A stretch of DNA of 52,413 bases from an uncultured Clostridia bacterium. GTDB taxonomy: Bacteria > Bacillota > Clostridia > TANB77 > CAG-508. Below are positions 7,809 through 16,700 of this stretch, one piece after another. The position numbers were made by a program, and so were the translations under genes. The stretch lies in contig CAKPDW010000001.1 of the NCBI GenBank assembly GCA_934149115.1, positions 1 through 52,413 on the forward strand. Reading direction: 5' to 3'. Position 1 is the first letter of the stretch. The number at the start of each line of letters is the position of its first letter. The notes under the pieces were generated by a model. It was not told the DNA's origin and ran no database searches. It saw only the letters and a program-made list of their open reading frames with translations.

Positions 7809-8396
7809 ATGGATAAAAAATTTTTAAACAACCGGGTTATGTTTTTTATATGTCCTTTTTGTGGAAGATGGCATGAAGTAGGTGAATATGATTTTTGTTT
7901 TAAAGATACTTCTGTAGATAATCCTTTGAAACCTGTTCCGCCATTTAAAATGATTCGAAACAATGTAGGAGAGTGCAGATGTGTAGAAGAACCTATGTAT
8001 AAAAATTATGAGATGTATGTGCAGGACGATAAATTGTATTATAATATTCAGTTTGAGTGTGAGAAGAATAATATTAGTGTTGATGGAAGTATATCAATAA
8101 AAAATATTTCTTTCTTCCGAAATCTTTATACTTATGGTTGGTTATCATGTCTTCTAAGAGATGAATTTGAGTATTTAATTCCGCAGACTAGCATGACTTA
8201 TTTAAAAGCACATTGGGGCGAAAGTCCAAAGGCATATATGGGAGTATTTGATGTGTATTTTTATCCTAATGTTAGAGTTGGACCATATGATTGTAGAAAT
8301 TGTCACAAACGTGATGAGTGTTGCTTATTAAAGTTTGACAGAGAGCCTAATTGTCAGCTTTTAAGAATGACTTTAGGTTTTATATTTTTTGAATAG
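7809..8396 (+). CDS. Cys-rich CPFCGRWH protein B, function unknown
   Basis: A 195-aa paralogue of the preceding gene. CPFCGRWH begins at residue 15 and the C-terminal cluster DCRNCHKRDECC is near residue 165. The central part has a few more Cys (ECRC near residue 57). Outside the two motifs the pair is barely alike by eye, so they may act as partners rather than copies (inference). A very strong AAGGAGGAG lies ahead of the ATG. The transcript ends at the hairpin at 8408-8437. No membrane segment is visible. Confidence 0.75.
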   Translation: MDKKFLNNRVMFFICPFCGRWHEVGEYDFCFKDTSVDNPLKPVPPFKMIRNNVGECRCVEEPMYKNYEMYVQDDKLYYNIQFECEKNNISVDGSISIKNISFFRNLYTYGWLSCLLRDEFEYLIPQTSMTYLKAHWGESPKAYMGVFDVYFYPNVRVGPYDCRNCHKRDECCLLKFDREPNCQLLRMTLGFIFFE

Positions 8397-8407
8397 TTGT
8401 AGTAAAA

Positions 8408-8437
8408 ATGTCCTCAGAAAATCTGGGGATATTTTTT
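8408..8437 (+). terminator. Terminator after the twin CPFCGRWH genes
   Basis: ATGTCCTCAG (8408-8417) pairs with CTGGGGATAT (8423-8432) with two G-U pairs, followed by a T run. Confidence 0.75.
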
Positions 8438-8450
8438 CGCATATTTATTC

Positions 8451-8479
8451 TTGATATCTTTTTTTTGTTATGTTATAAT
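8451..8479 (+). promoter_or_regulatory. Promoter of the small membrane protein gene at 8510
   Basis: TTGATA (8451-8456) and TATAAT (8474-8479) are 17 bases apart. Initiation near 8486 rules out the longer in-frame start at 8408 and supports the ATG at 8510. Confidence 0.75.
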
Positions 8480-8509
8480 TTTTTTAGATTTGTACAAAGG
8501 AGTAAAAGT

Positions 8510-8845
8510 ATGACAGGGTTTCTTGTGATAATTTTTATGCTTCTTATTATAATTGTTATGTTGATAGGGCTTGCTGTTGCTCAGATCAAGATGGCAGGAA
8601 TGAATGTTAAGGATTTTTGGACTTTTATTAAGGCTAATGAGACTTTAAATAAATTGTATGCGTTCTCTAAGAAGTATGAAAAGTTAACTACGAATGAACA
8701 ATTAGTTTTTTTACGTGAAGCGGAAAGAGTTTTTGATGCTTTTGATAAAGTTCCAAATGTTTTATGGGAAGAAGATTATCAAAAATACATGGAGGTTTTG
8801 TCTACATATAAAGATATTAAGTTAGTAAGATGGGAATCACAGTAA
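8510..8845 (+). CDS. Small membrane-anchored protein, function unknown
   Basis: 111 aa. Residues 2-25 are one strongly hydrophobic helix (FLVIIFMLLIIIVMLIGLAV). The remainder is soluble and mostly helical, rich in Lys, Glu and aromatic residues. I do not recognise the family. The start at 8510 is chosen because AAAGGAGT lies just upstream and the promoter at 8451-8479 excludes the longer frame from 8408, whose upstream residues would be read from a terminator and promoter. It is a single-gene unit ending at the hairpin at 8834-8858, which includes its stop codon. Confidence 0.7.
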   Translation: MTGFLVIIFMLLIIIVMLIGLAVAQIKMAGMNVKDFWTFIKANETLNKLYAFSKKYEKLTTNEQLVFLREAERVFDAFDKVPNVLWEEDYQKYMEVLSTYKDIKLVRWESQ

Positions 8846-8858
8846 TGTGATTCTTTTT
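8834..8858 (+). terminator. Terminator after the small membrane protein gene
   Basis: GAATCACA (8834-8841) pairs perfectly with TGTGATTC (8846-8853), followed by five T. The stop codon is in the loop. Confidence 0.8.
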
Positions 8859-8915
8859 GTATGATAGGAAACTTCTCAAAATTAAATATATTGCAATAAA
8901 AAGTGTGCTTAACCT

Positions 8916-8924
8916 TGCTATAAT
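8916..8924 (+). promoter_or_regulatory. Extended -10 promoter for the pyrH operon
   Basis: TGCTATAAT matches the extended -10 form TGnTATAAT, without a good -35. A second possible promoter (TTGAAA about 9010, TATATA about 9033) lies nearer pyrH. The 140-base leader between them and pyrH is A/T rich with no structure I can recognise. Confidence 0.5.
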
Positions 8925-9070
8925 ATACAAATAAAAATACATAAAAATTTTAATTTCCATAGTGATTTTATAAAAAATATTAAATTTTGAAAAAAGTTGA
9001 AAAAGTTGTGGCAGTATTATATATAATATGATAGAATTACAAAAGAAAAAAAGATAGGAGAAATTGAAAA

Positions 9071-9766
9071 ATGTATAAAAGAGTCCTTTTAAAATTAAGT
9101 GGTGAAGCTATGGCAGGAGAACAGAAAACAGGTATTAATGTTGATGTTGTTGATGCCATTTGTGAAAAAGTTGTTGAACTAGTAAAAATGGGAATACAAG
9201 TAGGAATAGTTACAGGTGGAGGAAATTTTTGGAGAGGCAAAAATGGACATAAGATGGAAAGAGTTACTTCTGATTATATGGGAATGCTTGCTACAATAAT
9301 GAATTCATTAGCAATTAAAGATACTTTAGAATCAATGGGAGTTAAGGCTGTTGTTCAAACTTCTATGACAATGGTTCAAGTAGCTGATACTTTTACTAAA
9401 AGAGATGCTGAAAAACATTTTGCTGAAGGTGCTGTATTAGTTTTTGGAGGAGGAACTGGTAATCCATTTTTCTCAACTGATTCTGCAGCAGCATTAAGAG
9501 CAGCCGAAATTAATGCTGATGTAATTTTGGTAGCTAAAACAATAGATGGCGTTTATTCAGCAGATCCAAAAATAGATAAAAATGCTGTTAAATATACAGA
9601 AATTACTTATGATGAAGTTTTAAATAAAAATTTAAAAGTTATGGATGCAACAGCTATTGCTATATGCAGAGATAATGATATACCTTTATTGGTATTTGCT
9701 CTTGAAGATCCAGAAAATATTGTAAGGGTTGTTAAGGGTGAAAATATAGGAACTATAGTTAAATAG
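9071..9766 (+). CDS. pyrH: UMP kinase
   Basis: Phosphorylates UMP to UDP with ATP, an essential pyrimidine step. The 231-aa chain has the amino-acid-kinase fold: LKLSGEAMAG at the N-terminus, VTGGGNFWRG near residue 50, GGGTGNPFFSTDSAAALRA near 130 and KVMDATAIAICRDN near 195. The length is typical. It is the first gene of a tight operon with frr, uppS, cdsA, rseP and polC. rpsB and tsf, which often precede it, are not here. The operon's product UDP, and UMP from the nearby UraA-Upp fusion, belong to the same pathway, but the loci have separate promoters. Confidence 0.97.
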   Translation: MYKRVLLKLSGEAMAGEQKTGINVDVVDAICEKVVELVKMGIQVGIVTGGGNFWRGKNGHKMERVTSDYMGMLATIMNSLAIKDTLESMGVKAVVQTSMTMVQVADTFTKRDAEKHFAEGAVLVFGGGTGNPFFSTDSAAALRAAEINADVILVAKTIDGVYSADPKIDKNAVKYTEITYDEVLNKNLKVMDATAIAICRDNDIPLLVFALEDPENIVRVVKGENIGTIVK

Positions 9767-9781
9767 AAGGAGAGAAAAAAT

Positions 9782-10330
9782 ATGGAATTTGATAAGTTAG
9801 AAGAAAGAATGAATAAAACATTAAGTGTTTTAGAAGAAAATTTTTCTGAGGTTAGAGCAGGTAGAGCTAATCCTGCAGTTTTAAATAAGGTTACTGTTGA
9901 ATATTATGGAGTAGAGACTCCAATAAATCAAGTTGCTGGTATTTCTGTACCAGAAGCAAGATTAATTGTTATTCAACCTTGGGATGCTAGTGTATTAAAA
10001 GATATTGAGAAAGCTATTTTAGCATCTGATATTGGATTAAATCCTAATAATGATGGAAAGGTTATTAGATTAGCTTTCCCTGAATTAACTGAAGAAAGAA
10101 GAAAAGAATTAGTTAAAGATATTAAAAAAATAGCAGAAGAATCTAAAGTTTCAATAAGAGCTATCAGGAGAGATGGAATGGATGAAGCCAAAAGTTTACA
10201 AAAAGAAGCTTTGATGACAGAGGATGAATTGAAAAAGGCCGAAGAACAAATTCAAAAATTAACTGATAAAAAAATAGCAGAGATAGATGTTATATTGGAG
10301 AAAAAAGAAAAAGAAATAATGTCAATATAG
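9782..10330 (+). CDS. frr: Ribosome recycling factor
   Basis: Splits post-termination ribosomes together with EF-G. The 182-aa sequence matches RRF along its length: EENFSEVRAGRANPAVL, VEYYGVETPINQVA, IQPWDASVLKDIEKAI and SDIGLNPNNDGKVIRL, ending in a charged coiled-coil helix. It starts 15 bases after pyrH with GAAGGAG ahead, the usual pyrH-frr pairing. Confidence 0.97.
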   Translation: MEFDKLEERMNKTLSVLEENFSEVRAGRANPAVLNKVTVEYYGVETPINQVAGISVPEARLIVIQPWDASVLKDIEKAILASDIGLNPNNDGKVIRLAFPELTEERRKELVKDIKKIAEESKVSIRAIRRDGMDEAKSLQKEALMTEDELKKAEEQIQKLTDKKIAEIDVILEKKEKEIMSI

Positions 10331-10356
10331 GCTAATATTGAAAGGAATGAATTTTG

Positions 10357-11064
10357 ATGCAAGAATCGAATATACCTGTGCATATTGCAATTATTATGGA
10401 TGGCAATAGAAGATGGGCAAAAGAAAATAAGATAGATTATAGATTAGGTCATAAAGAAGGTGCAAAAAAATTAGAAAGAATTGTTAGATATGCCAAAAAG
10501 GTAGGTATAAAGTATATTACTGTTTATGCATTTTCAACTGAGAATTGGAAAAGAAGTGAAGAAGAAGTTGGGGCATTAATGTTGCTTTTGAAAAACTATT
10601 TAGATGATTATTCAAAAAGAGCTGATACAGAAAATATAAAAGTTAAAGTTTTAGGTGATATAAGTGCTTTATCAACTGGTTTACAAAAGAGTATAAAAAA
10701 ATGTGAAGAAAGAACAGAAGATAATGATGGAATACTTTTTTCAATAGGCATAAACTATGGAGGCAGAGATGAAATTGTTCATTCTGTGAAAAAAATAGCT
10801 CAAGATGTTAAAGACGGAAGAATTTCTCCAGATGACATAAGTGAAGAAACTATTGAAAAATATTTATATACATCAGGAATTCCTGATCCTGATTTAGTTA
10901 TTAGAACTAGTGGAGAAATTAGAACTAGTAATTTTTTACCATGGCAAATTGTATATTCAGAATTTTTGTTTATGGATAAGTATTGGCCAGATTTTACGGA
11001 AGAAGATATTGATTTTGCTATTAAAGAATATCAAAATAGAAATAGAAAATTTGGAGCAAAATAA
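10357..11064 (+). CDS. uppS: Undecaprenyl diphosphate synthase (cis-prenyltransferase)
   Basis: Makes undecaprenyl diphosphate, the lipid carrier for cell wall sugars. HIAIIMDGNRRWA near the N-terminus holds the catalytic Asp, YAFSTENWKRS is the substrate loop, and DPDLVIRTSGEIRTSNFLPW the distal conserved region. 235 aa, typical. I use ATG 10357 rather than TTG 10354; AAAGGA lies 10 bases upstream. It continues the pyrH operon. Confidence 0.96.
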   Translation: MQESNIPVHIAIIMDGNRRWAKENKIDYRLGHKEGAKKLERIVRYAKKVGIKYITVYAFSTENWKRSEEEVGALMLLLKNYLDDYSKRADTENIKVKVLGDISALSTGLQKSIKKCEERTEDNDGILFSIGINYGGRDEIVHSVKKIAQDVKDGRISPDDISEETIEKYLYTSGIPDPDLVIRTSGEIRTSNFLPWQIVYSEFLFMDKYWPDFTEEDIDFAIKEYQNRNRKFGAK

Positions 11065-11080
11065 ATTTAGGAGAATTATT

Positions 11081-11899
11081 ATGATTAAGAGGTCATTAAC
11101 TACAATTGTGGGATTACCTGCAGTATTTATAATTTTAATTTTTGGAAACAAATACATTTTGGATGTTATTATAGCTATATTAGCTATGTGTGGAATTTAT
11201 GAGTATATGAAGTGTGTTGCTCATAAGTTTAATCCGGTATATTGGATTGGATTTGTTTCTGCACTTAGTATAGCTGGATTACATATTATTTCAGGTGAAT
11301 ATTTAATTAGATATTTGGGATTAATATTACTTTCTGTTATGGCTATATTATTTATGCATGTAGTTTTTTCAGATATGAAAACTAATGTAGCTGATATTGC
11401 TATTACATTATTTGGTATTATATATATTGTCGGATTTTTTTCATTTGTTGCATTATTATATGGATATGAAAACAATGGTGCTAATTTAGGTAAGTTTTAT
11501 ATTGCATTTTTGTTTTTAGCAACATGGGGAAGTGATATATTTGCTTATTTAATTGGGATGAAATTTGGAAAACATAGATTTAGTAAAATTAGTCCTAAAA
11601 AATCAATTGAAGGCTGTATAGCAGGTGTTATAGGAGGAGTAGGACTTGTACTAATAGCAACAGTAATATTTAATGTATTTTTTGACTTAGAAATTAATTA
11701 TTTATTAATAACAATTATTGGATTGATTATTACATTGCTTGGTCAGATTGGTGATTTTTCAGCTTCATGTATTAAAAGATATGCAGAAGTTAAAGATTTT
11801 TCTAATGTTTTACCAGGACATGGAGGATTTATAGATAGGTTTGATAGTGTAATTTTTGCAGCACCTTTTGCGTATTATTTAATAACTTTGTTGATTTAG
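11081..11899 (+). CDS. cdsA: Phosphatidate cytidylyltransferase
   Basis: Makes CDP-diacylglycerol from phosphatidate and CTP in the membrane. The 272-aa protein is built of about eight membrane helices and ends with the CDS signature SCIKRYAEVKDFSNVLPGHG, followed by GGFIDRFDS. A much longer frame runs back to 10910, but that part overlaps uppS in another frame. The ATG at 11081 has TAGGAG nine bases upstream and the right length, so I start there. uppS and cdsA are neighbours in many Firmicutes. Confidence 0.95.
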   Translation: MIKRSLTTIVGLPAVFIILIFGNKYILDVIIAILAMCGIYEYMKCVAHKFNPVYWIGFVSALSIAGLHIISGEYLIRYLGLILLSVMAILFMHVVFSDMKTNVADIAITLFGIIYIVGFFSFVALLYGYENNGANLGKFYIAFLFLATWGSDIFAYLIGMKFGKHRFSKISPKKSIEGCIAGVIGGVGLVLIATVIFNVFFDLEINYLLITIIGLIITLLGQIGDFSASCIKRYAEVKDFSNVLPGHGGFIDRFDSVIFAAPFAYYLITLLI

Positions 11900-11908
11900 G
11901 AGGAAAAA

Positions 11909-13165
11909 GTGCTTACTTTTTTGTTAAATGCAATTAAAATAATATTTTTATTAGGGTTTTTAGTACTGATTCATGAGGGTGGTCATTTCTTAGTAGCAAA
12001 ATTTTTTAAGGTTAAAGTTAATGAATTTTCTATAGGTTTTGGTAAACAAATTTGTTCAAAAAGAAAAGGAGAAACTGTTTATTCTATTAGAATGATTCCT
12101 CTTGGTGGATTTGTTAGTATGCTTGGTGAAGAAGAAAGATCTGATGATGAGAGATCTTTTTCAAGACAATCAATACCAAAAAGAATTGCTATTGTAGCTG
12201 CAGGTGGACTGGTAAATATTGTGTTTGGTATATTAGTTTATTTCTTAGTTTTATTATGCATTGGTAATTTTTCTTCTACGACTGTTGATAATGTTTTAGA
12301 AAATTATAATGCACAAGAAGCGGGAATTGTGTCTGGAGATAGAATAGTTTCCATTAATGATAAACATATTTTTATTACAAAAGATGTAAATAATATATTA
12401 GAAAAGAATTCATCTAATGAGTTGAAAATAAAGATTAAAAGAGAAAATGAAGTAAAAGAAATTAGTGTTATGCCAACTGAAGTGAAATCAAAATCTTTGG
12501 GAATATATTTAGATTCAGAAGATGGAGAACATACTAAAATATCATATATGTTTGATGATTCACCAGCAAAAGATATTTTGCAAGTTGGTGATGTTATCTT
12601 AAAAGTTAATGATGAGAGCGTTGAAAATGATTATAATAAATTAGTTGATGAACTTAATAAATCAGAAGGTGAAGTTAGATTAGTAATCAGACGAGAAAAT
12701 TCAGATATTGATGTTACTGTTTTACCTAAAGAATATTCTGAATATTATCTTGGAGTTACTTTTAGAATGGCAGATAAAAATTTTGCTACTAGATTTTATT
12801 ATGCGTGGTTTGAAACAGGAAATTTTGTAATTTCTTTAGCTGATAATGTGAAATCTATGTTTACAAAAGGTGTATCTGTTAATCAGATGATGGGTCCAAT
12901 TGGAATTTCTAAGACTGTAGCATCAACTACTAATTTTTATGATTTTATATATTTAATGGCTTTAATTTCATTATCGTTAGGAATTACAAACTTATTACCG
13001 TTTCCAGCGTTAGATGGTGGAAAAATAGTACTTCTTTTAGTTGAAGCTATACGTAGAAAACCATTAAAAGAAGAAATAGAAATTTGGATACAAATGATAG
13101 GATTTTCTTTATTAATATTGTTATCTATTTATATTTCATATGTTGATATATTAAGATTTTTCTAA
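11909..13165 (+). CDS. rseP: RseP/RasP-type site-2 metalloprotease
   Basis: Intramembrane zinc protease that cuts anti-sigma factors and signal-peptide remnants. HEGGH at residues 22-26 in the first helix is the HExxH metal site, and FPALDGG in the late helix supplies the third ligand. Two PDZ-like regions lie between (about 110-190 and 200-275). The start is GTG with a near-perfect AGGAGG five bases upstream. In many Firmicutes dxr lies between cdsA and this gene; here only nine bases separate them. Confidence 0.94.
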   Translation: MLTFLLNAIKIIFLLGFLVLIHEGGHFLVAKFFKVKVNEFSIGFGKQICSKRKGETVYSIRMIPLGGFVSMLGEEERSDDERSFSRQSIPKRIAIVAAGGLVNIVFGILVYFLVLLCIGNFSSTTVDNVLENYNAQEAGIVSGDRIVSINDKHIFITKDVNNILEKNSSNELKIKIKRENEVKEISVMPTEVKSKSLGIYLDSEDGEHTKISYMFDDSPAKDILQVGDVILKVNDESVENDYNKLVDELNKSEGEVRLVIRRENSDIDVTVLPKEYSEYYLGVTFRMADKNFATRFYYAWFETGNFVISLADNVKSMFTKGVSVNQMMGPIGISKTVASTTNFYDFIYLMALISLSLGITNLLPFPALDGGKIVLLLVEAIRRKPLKEEIEIWIQMIGFSLLILLSIYISYVDILRFF

Positions 13166-13178
13166 AGGAGATGAAAAA

Positions 13179-13733
13179 ATGAATTGTAGAATTTGTGGAG
13201 CAGAATTAAAGAAAAACGGAGAATTATGTACTAATTGTATGAATAAGCTTATGAAAGAACAGGAGTTAAGAAATGATAAATCTGTTGTAATTACATTTAA
13301 AAGTAAATTTATTTTGAAATATCAATTACTTTTACATTGCGAACAAATTGGAATTGCAATATTTACAATAATTTTGATGTTATCTGTAGATTTATCATAT
13401 TGGAAATATGCTATTGGTGCTTCATTGCTATTTATTTTATTTGGAATAGTTTATTTAATATATCTTAGATCTTCACTTAATTCGGTTGTATGTACATTGT
13501 ATAGAACTAAAATTGTTATGTCTTGGAAAAAATTCAAAAAGAGATCAAGAGAAATACCATATACAGAAGTTGAAGAAGTCTTTTATACACAAGGAAATAT
13601 GGAAAAATTATTTGGACTTGGAACAATTGTTATTAAAAGAAGAACTAGAAATATAATGGATAGAAATATTTATATAGAGAGTGTACCAAATGTTAAAGAA
13701 GTTTTTGGTAAAATAGAGGAAGTTTTTAAATAA
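13179..13733 (+). CDS. Zinc-ribbon, two-helix membrane protein with a PH-like domain
   Basis: 184 aa, not a known part of this operon. Residues 3-20 form a zinc ribbon (CRICGAELKKNGELCTNC). Two membrane helices follow at about 57-95, then about 85 residues that resemble the bacterial PH domain of YdbS/DUF304 proteins (VVCTLYRTKIVMSWKKF, then YTEVEEVFYTQ and FGLGTIVIKRRT). It begins 13 bases after rseP and ends 13 bases before polC, both with good ribosome binding sites, so it is fully within the operon. The role is unknown. The domain order suggests a cytoplasmic-face scaffold or sensor (inference). Confidence 0.8.
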   Translation: MNCRICGAELKKNGELCTNCMNKLMKEQELRNDKSVVITFKSKFILKYQLLLHCEQIGIAIFTIILMLSVDLSYWKYAIGASLLFILFGIVYLIYLRSSLNSVVCTLYRTKIVMSWKKFKKRSREIPYTEVEEVFYTQGNMEKLFGLGTIVIKRRTRNIMDRNIYIESVPNVKEVFGKIEEVFK

Positions 13734-13746
13734 GGTAGGCGTAAAA

Positions 13747-16700
13747 ATGCAAAAAGTTAAAGATATATTTAGTGATTATCAAAATGTTAATGATAAAATT
13801 TGTGAAGCAGATTTTCAAAAAGCTAATTTATATAAAAAAAGTAATAGACTAGAAGTATGTTTAACAAGTGCAAATAAAATTACTATTAATGAAATTTCTA
13901 AATTTGAGGATTATATTGTTAATAGATTTAAAGTAGGTAGTGCAAGGATTGAAATTCAATATGAGAATATAGATATAGAACCAACGATAGAAAATGATTG
14001 GCAAGAATTGGTTACATATATGTCAAGAAAAGCTCCTATGACAAGAGCAATACTTAGAAATAGTACTGTTGATATAAAAGACAGTACTGTTTGTGTGGAT
14101 TTGAAAATTAAAGGGGCTGATTTATTATGTTCAAAAAAGTTTGATAAAGGATTAGAGCACTTATTATATAATTTATATAATAAACGTTTTAAAGTTGCTT
14201 TTGAAGAAGATCCAGAAAAAAGTAAAGAAGAATATGATAAATATTTAAAGGTTCAAGAACATGAAGCAATTATGCACTTAGAAGATATGGCACGTAGAGA
14301 AGCCATTGAAAAAGCGAATAAATCAGAAAATGATAAGCAACATTCAAAACTGGAAAATGCAGAAAGTGCAAAAATTGATGTTGAAAAATCTAGTGGTTTG
14401 ATTATAGGAAAAGTTAGTAATTTTAGAAGTAAGTATGTTTCTATTAAGGATATTAATGATAGTACAACAAGAGTTAATGTTGAAGGAGAGGTTACTAATG
14501 TTTCTACAAGAGATATAAAAAATAATAGAACTATTATTAATTTTAGTGTTGATGATGGGGATGCTAGTATTATTTGTAAGTCTTTTGTTGATACTAATTT
14601 AGTTCCTGGTATAGTTGAACATTTAAAAGAGGGACAAGGTGTTAAGGTTGATGGAAATGCAAAATATGATGATTATGCAAATGAAATAACTATTATTGCT
14701 AATAATGTTGTTATATCTGATTTTAAATTAAATAATAGTACAAGTGAAAGTGATGGTGAACAGCCAAAAGCAGAACAAAGTCCATTGATTTATGGAAGAA
14801 GTACAACAATAAAAACACCAAAAGTTAAGATTATTGATATAAATAATGATACAGATAGAGTATGTTTAGAAGGTGAAGTTATAAGTACTGATTCCAGAGA
14901 TATAAAGGGAAATAGAACAATTTTAATGTTTAATCTTTATGATGGTACAAGTACTATGACAATGAAGGCTTTTGTTGAAACTAATAAAACTAAAGAAATT
15001 CTTGGAAGATTAAAAAAAGCCAAAGGAATAAAATTAGATGGTGTTGCAAAATACGATAATTTTGCTAAAGAAATTACTGTAATGGCAAATACTATATTGG
15101 AGACTCCTGGTGTTGCAAAAACCAAGAGAATGGATACGGCAGAGGAAAAAAGAGTAGAGTTACATATGCATACTAAGATGAGTCAAATGGATGCTGTTAC
15201 TTCTGCTGAAGATTTGCTAAAAAGGGCTGTTAGCTGGGGATGGAAATCTATTGCTATAACTGATCATGGAGTTGTTCAGAGTTTCCCTGAAGCACATAAA
15301 TTTTTAGGAAAAACAGGTGCAGACATAAAAGTAATTTATGGTGTTGAAGCATATTTTGTTCCTGATAAAGATCCAAGTGTTGTATTTCCAAGAAAACAGG
15401 ATATTGATGGAGAGTATTGTGTTCTTGATTTGGAAACAACTGGATTATCTTTTAGAACAGAAAAAATAACTGAAATAGGAATTATAAAAATAAAAAATGG
15501 TGAAGTTATTGATGAATTTGAATGTTTTGTAAATCCTGAAAAACCTATTCCACAGGAAGTTGTTGAGGTTACTCATATTACTGATGATATGGTGAAAGAT
15601 GCAGAAACAATAGATAAAATTATTCCGAAAATTATTGACTTTATAGGTGATAGTGTTCTTGTTGCTCATAATGCAGATTTTGATATAGGATTTTTGAAAC
15701 ATAATTTTAGTGAATATGGGTATAGTTTGGATAATACTTATATAGATACTTTAAGATTAGCTAAAGTTATATTTCCAGATATGAAAAAATATAAATTAGG
15801 TTTAATTGCTGATAAATTAGATATTGTTGTGGAAGTTGCACATCGTGCTTTAGATGATGTTAAAACATTGGTAGCAGTGTTTAATATAATGATTCAAAAA
15901 CTTAAAGAAAATGGAGCAAAAACAGTAGATGATATAGATAATGTAATTAAAGGTGATCCACATGCTTATCAAAAATTACCATCATATCATGCTATAATTT
16001 TGGCTAAAGATTATGTTGGCCTTAAAAATTTATATAAGCTTGTTTCATATTCACATTTGGATTATTTTTATAAAAAACCTCGTATATTAAAAAGCTTATT
16101 TGAAAAATATAGGGAAGGTTTAATTTTAGGTAGTGCTTGTGAAGCTGGTGAATTGTATAGAGCAATTGTGGCTGGCAGACCTGAGGAAGAAATAGAAAAA
16201 ATTGCAAAATATTATGATTATTTGGAAATTCAACCTATTGGTAACAATGAATTTATGGTTAGAAATGGGACTGTTGTTGATGATTTTGAATTACAAAATA
16301 TAAATAGAAAGATTGTTGAATTAGGTGAAAAGTTAAATAAATTGGTTGTTGCAACTTGTGATGTTCATTTTATGGATCCACAAGATGAAATTTATAGACG
16401 TATTTTACAAGCAGGTCAACAGTATGATGATGCTGATTTTCAAGCACCATTATATTTGCGTACTACACAAGAAATGTTAGATGAATTTGCTTATTTAGGA
16501 GAAGAAAAAGCATATGAAGTTGTAGTTACAAATTCAAATAAGATTTCTGATATGTGCGATAAAATTAGCCCTATTTCTGGTGAAAAGTGTCCGCCACATA
16601 TTGAGGGTTGTGAACAAACTATAAAGGATATTGCATATGGAAAAGCTCATGAATTATATGGTGAAAAACTTCCTGAGATTGTTCAAACAAGACTTGATAA

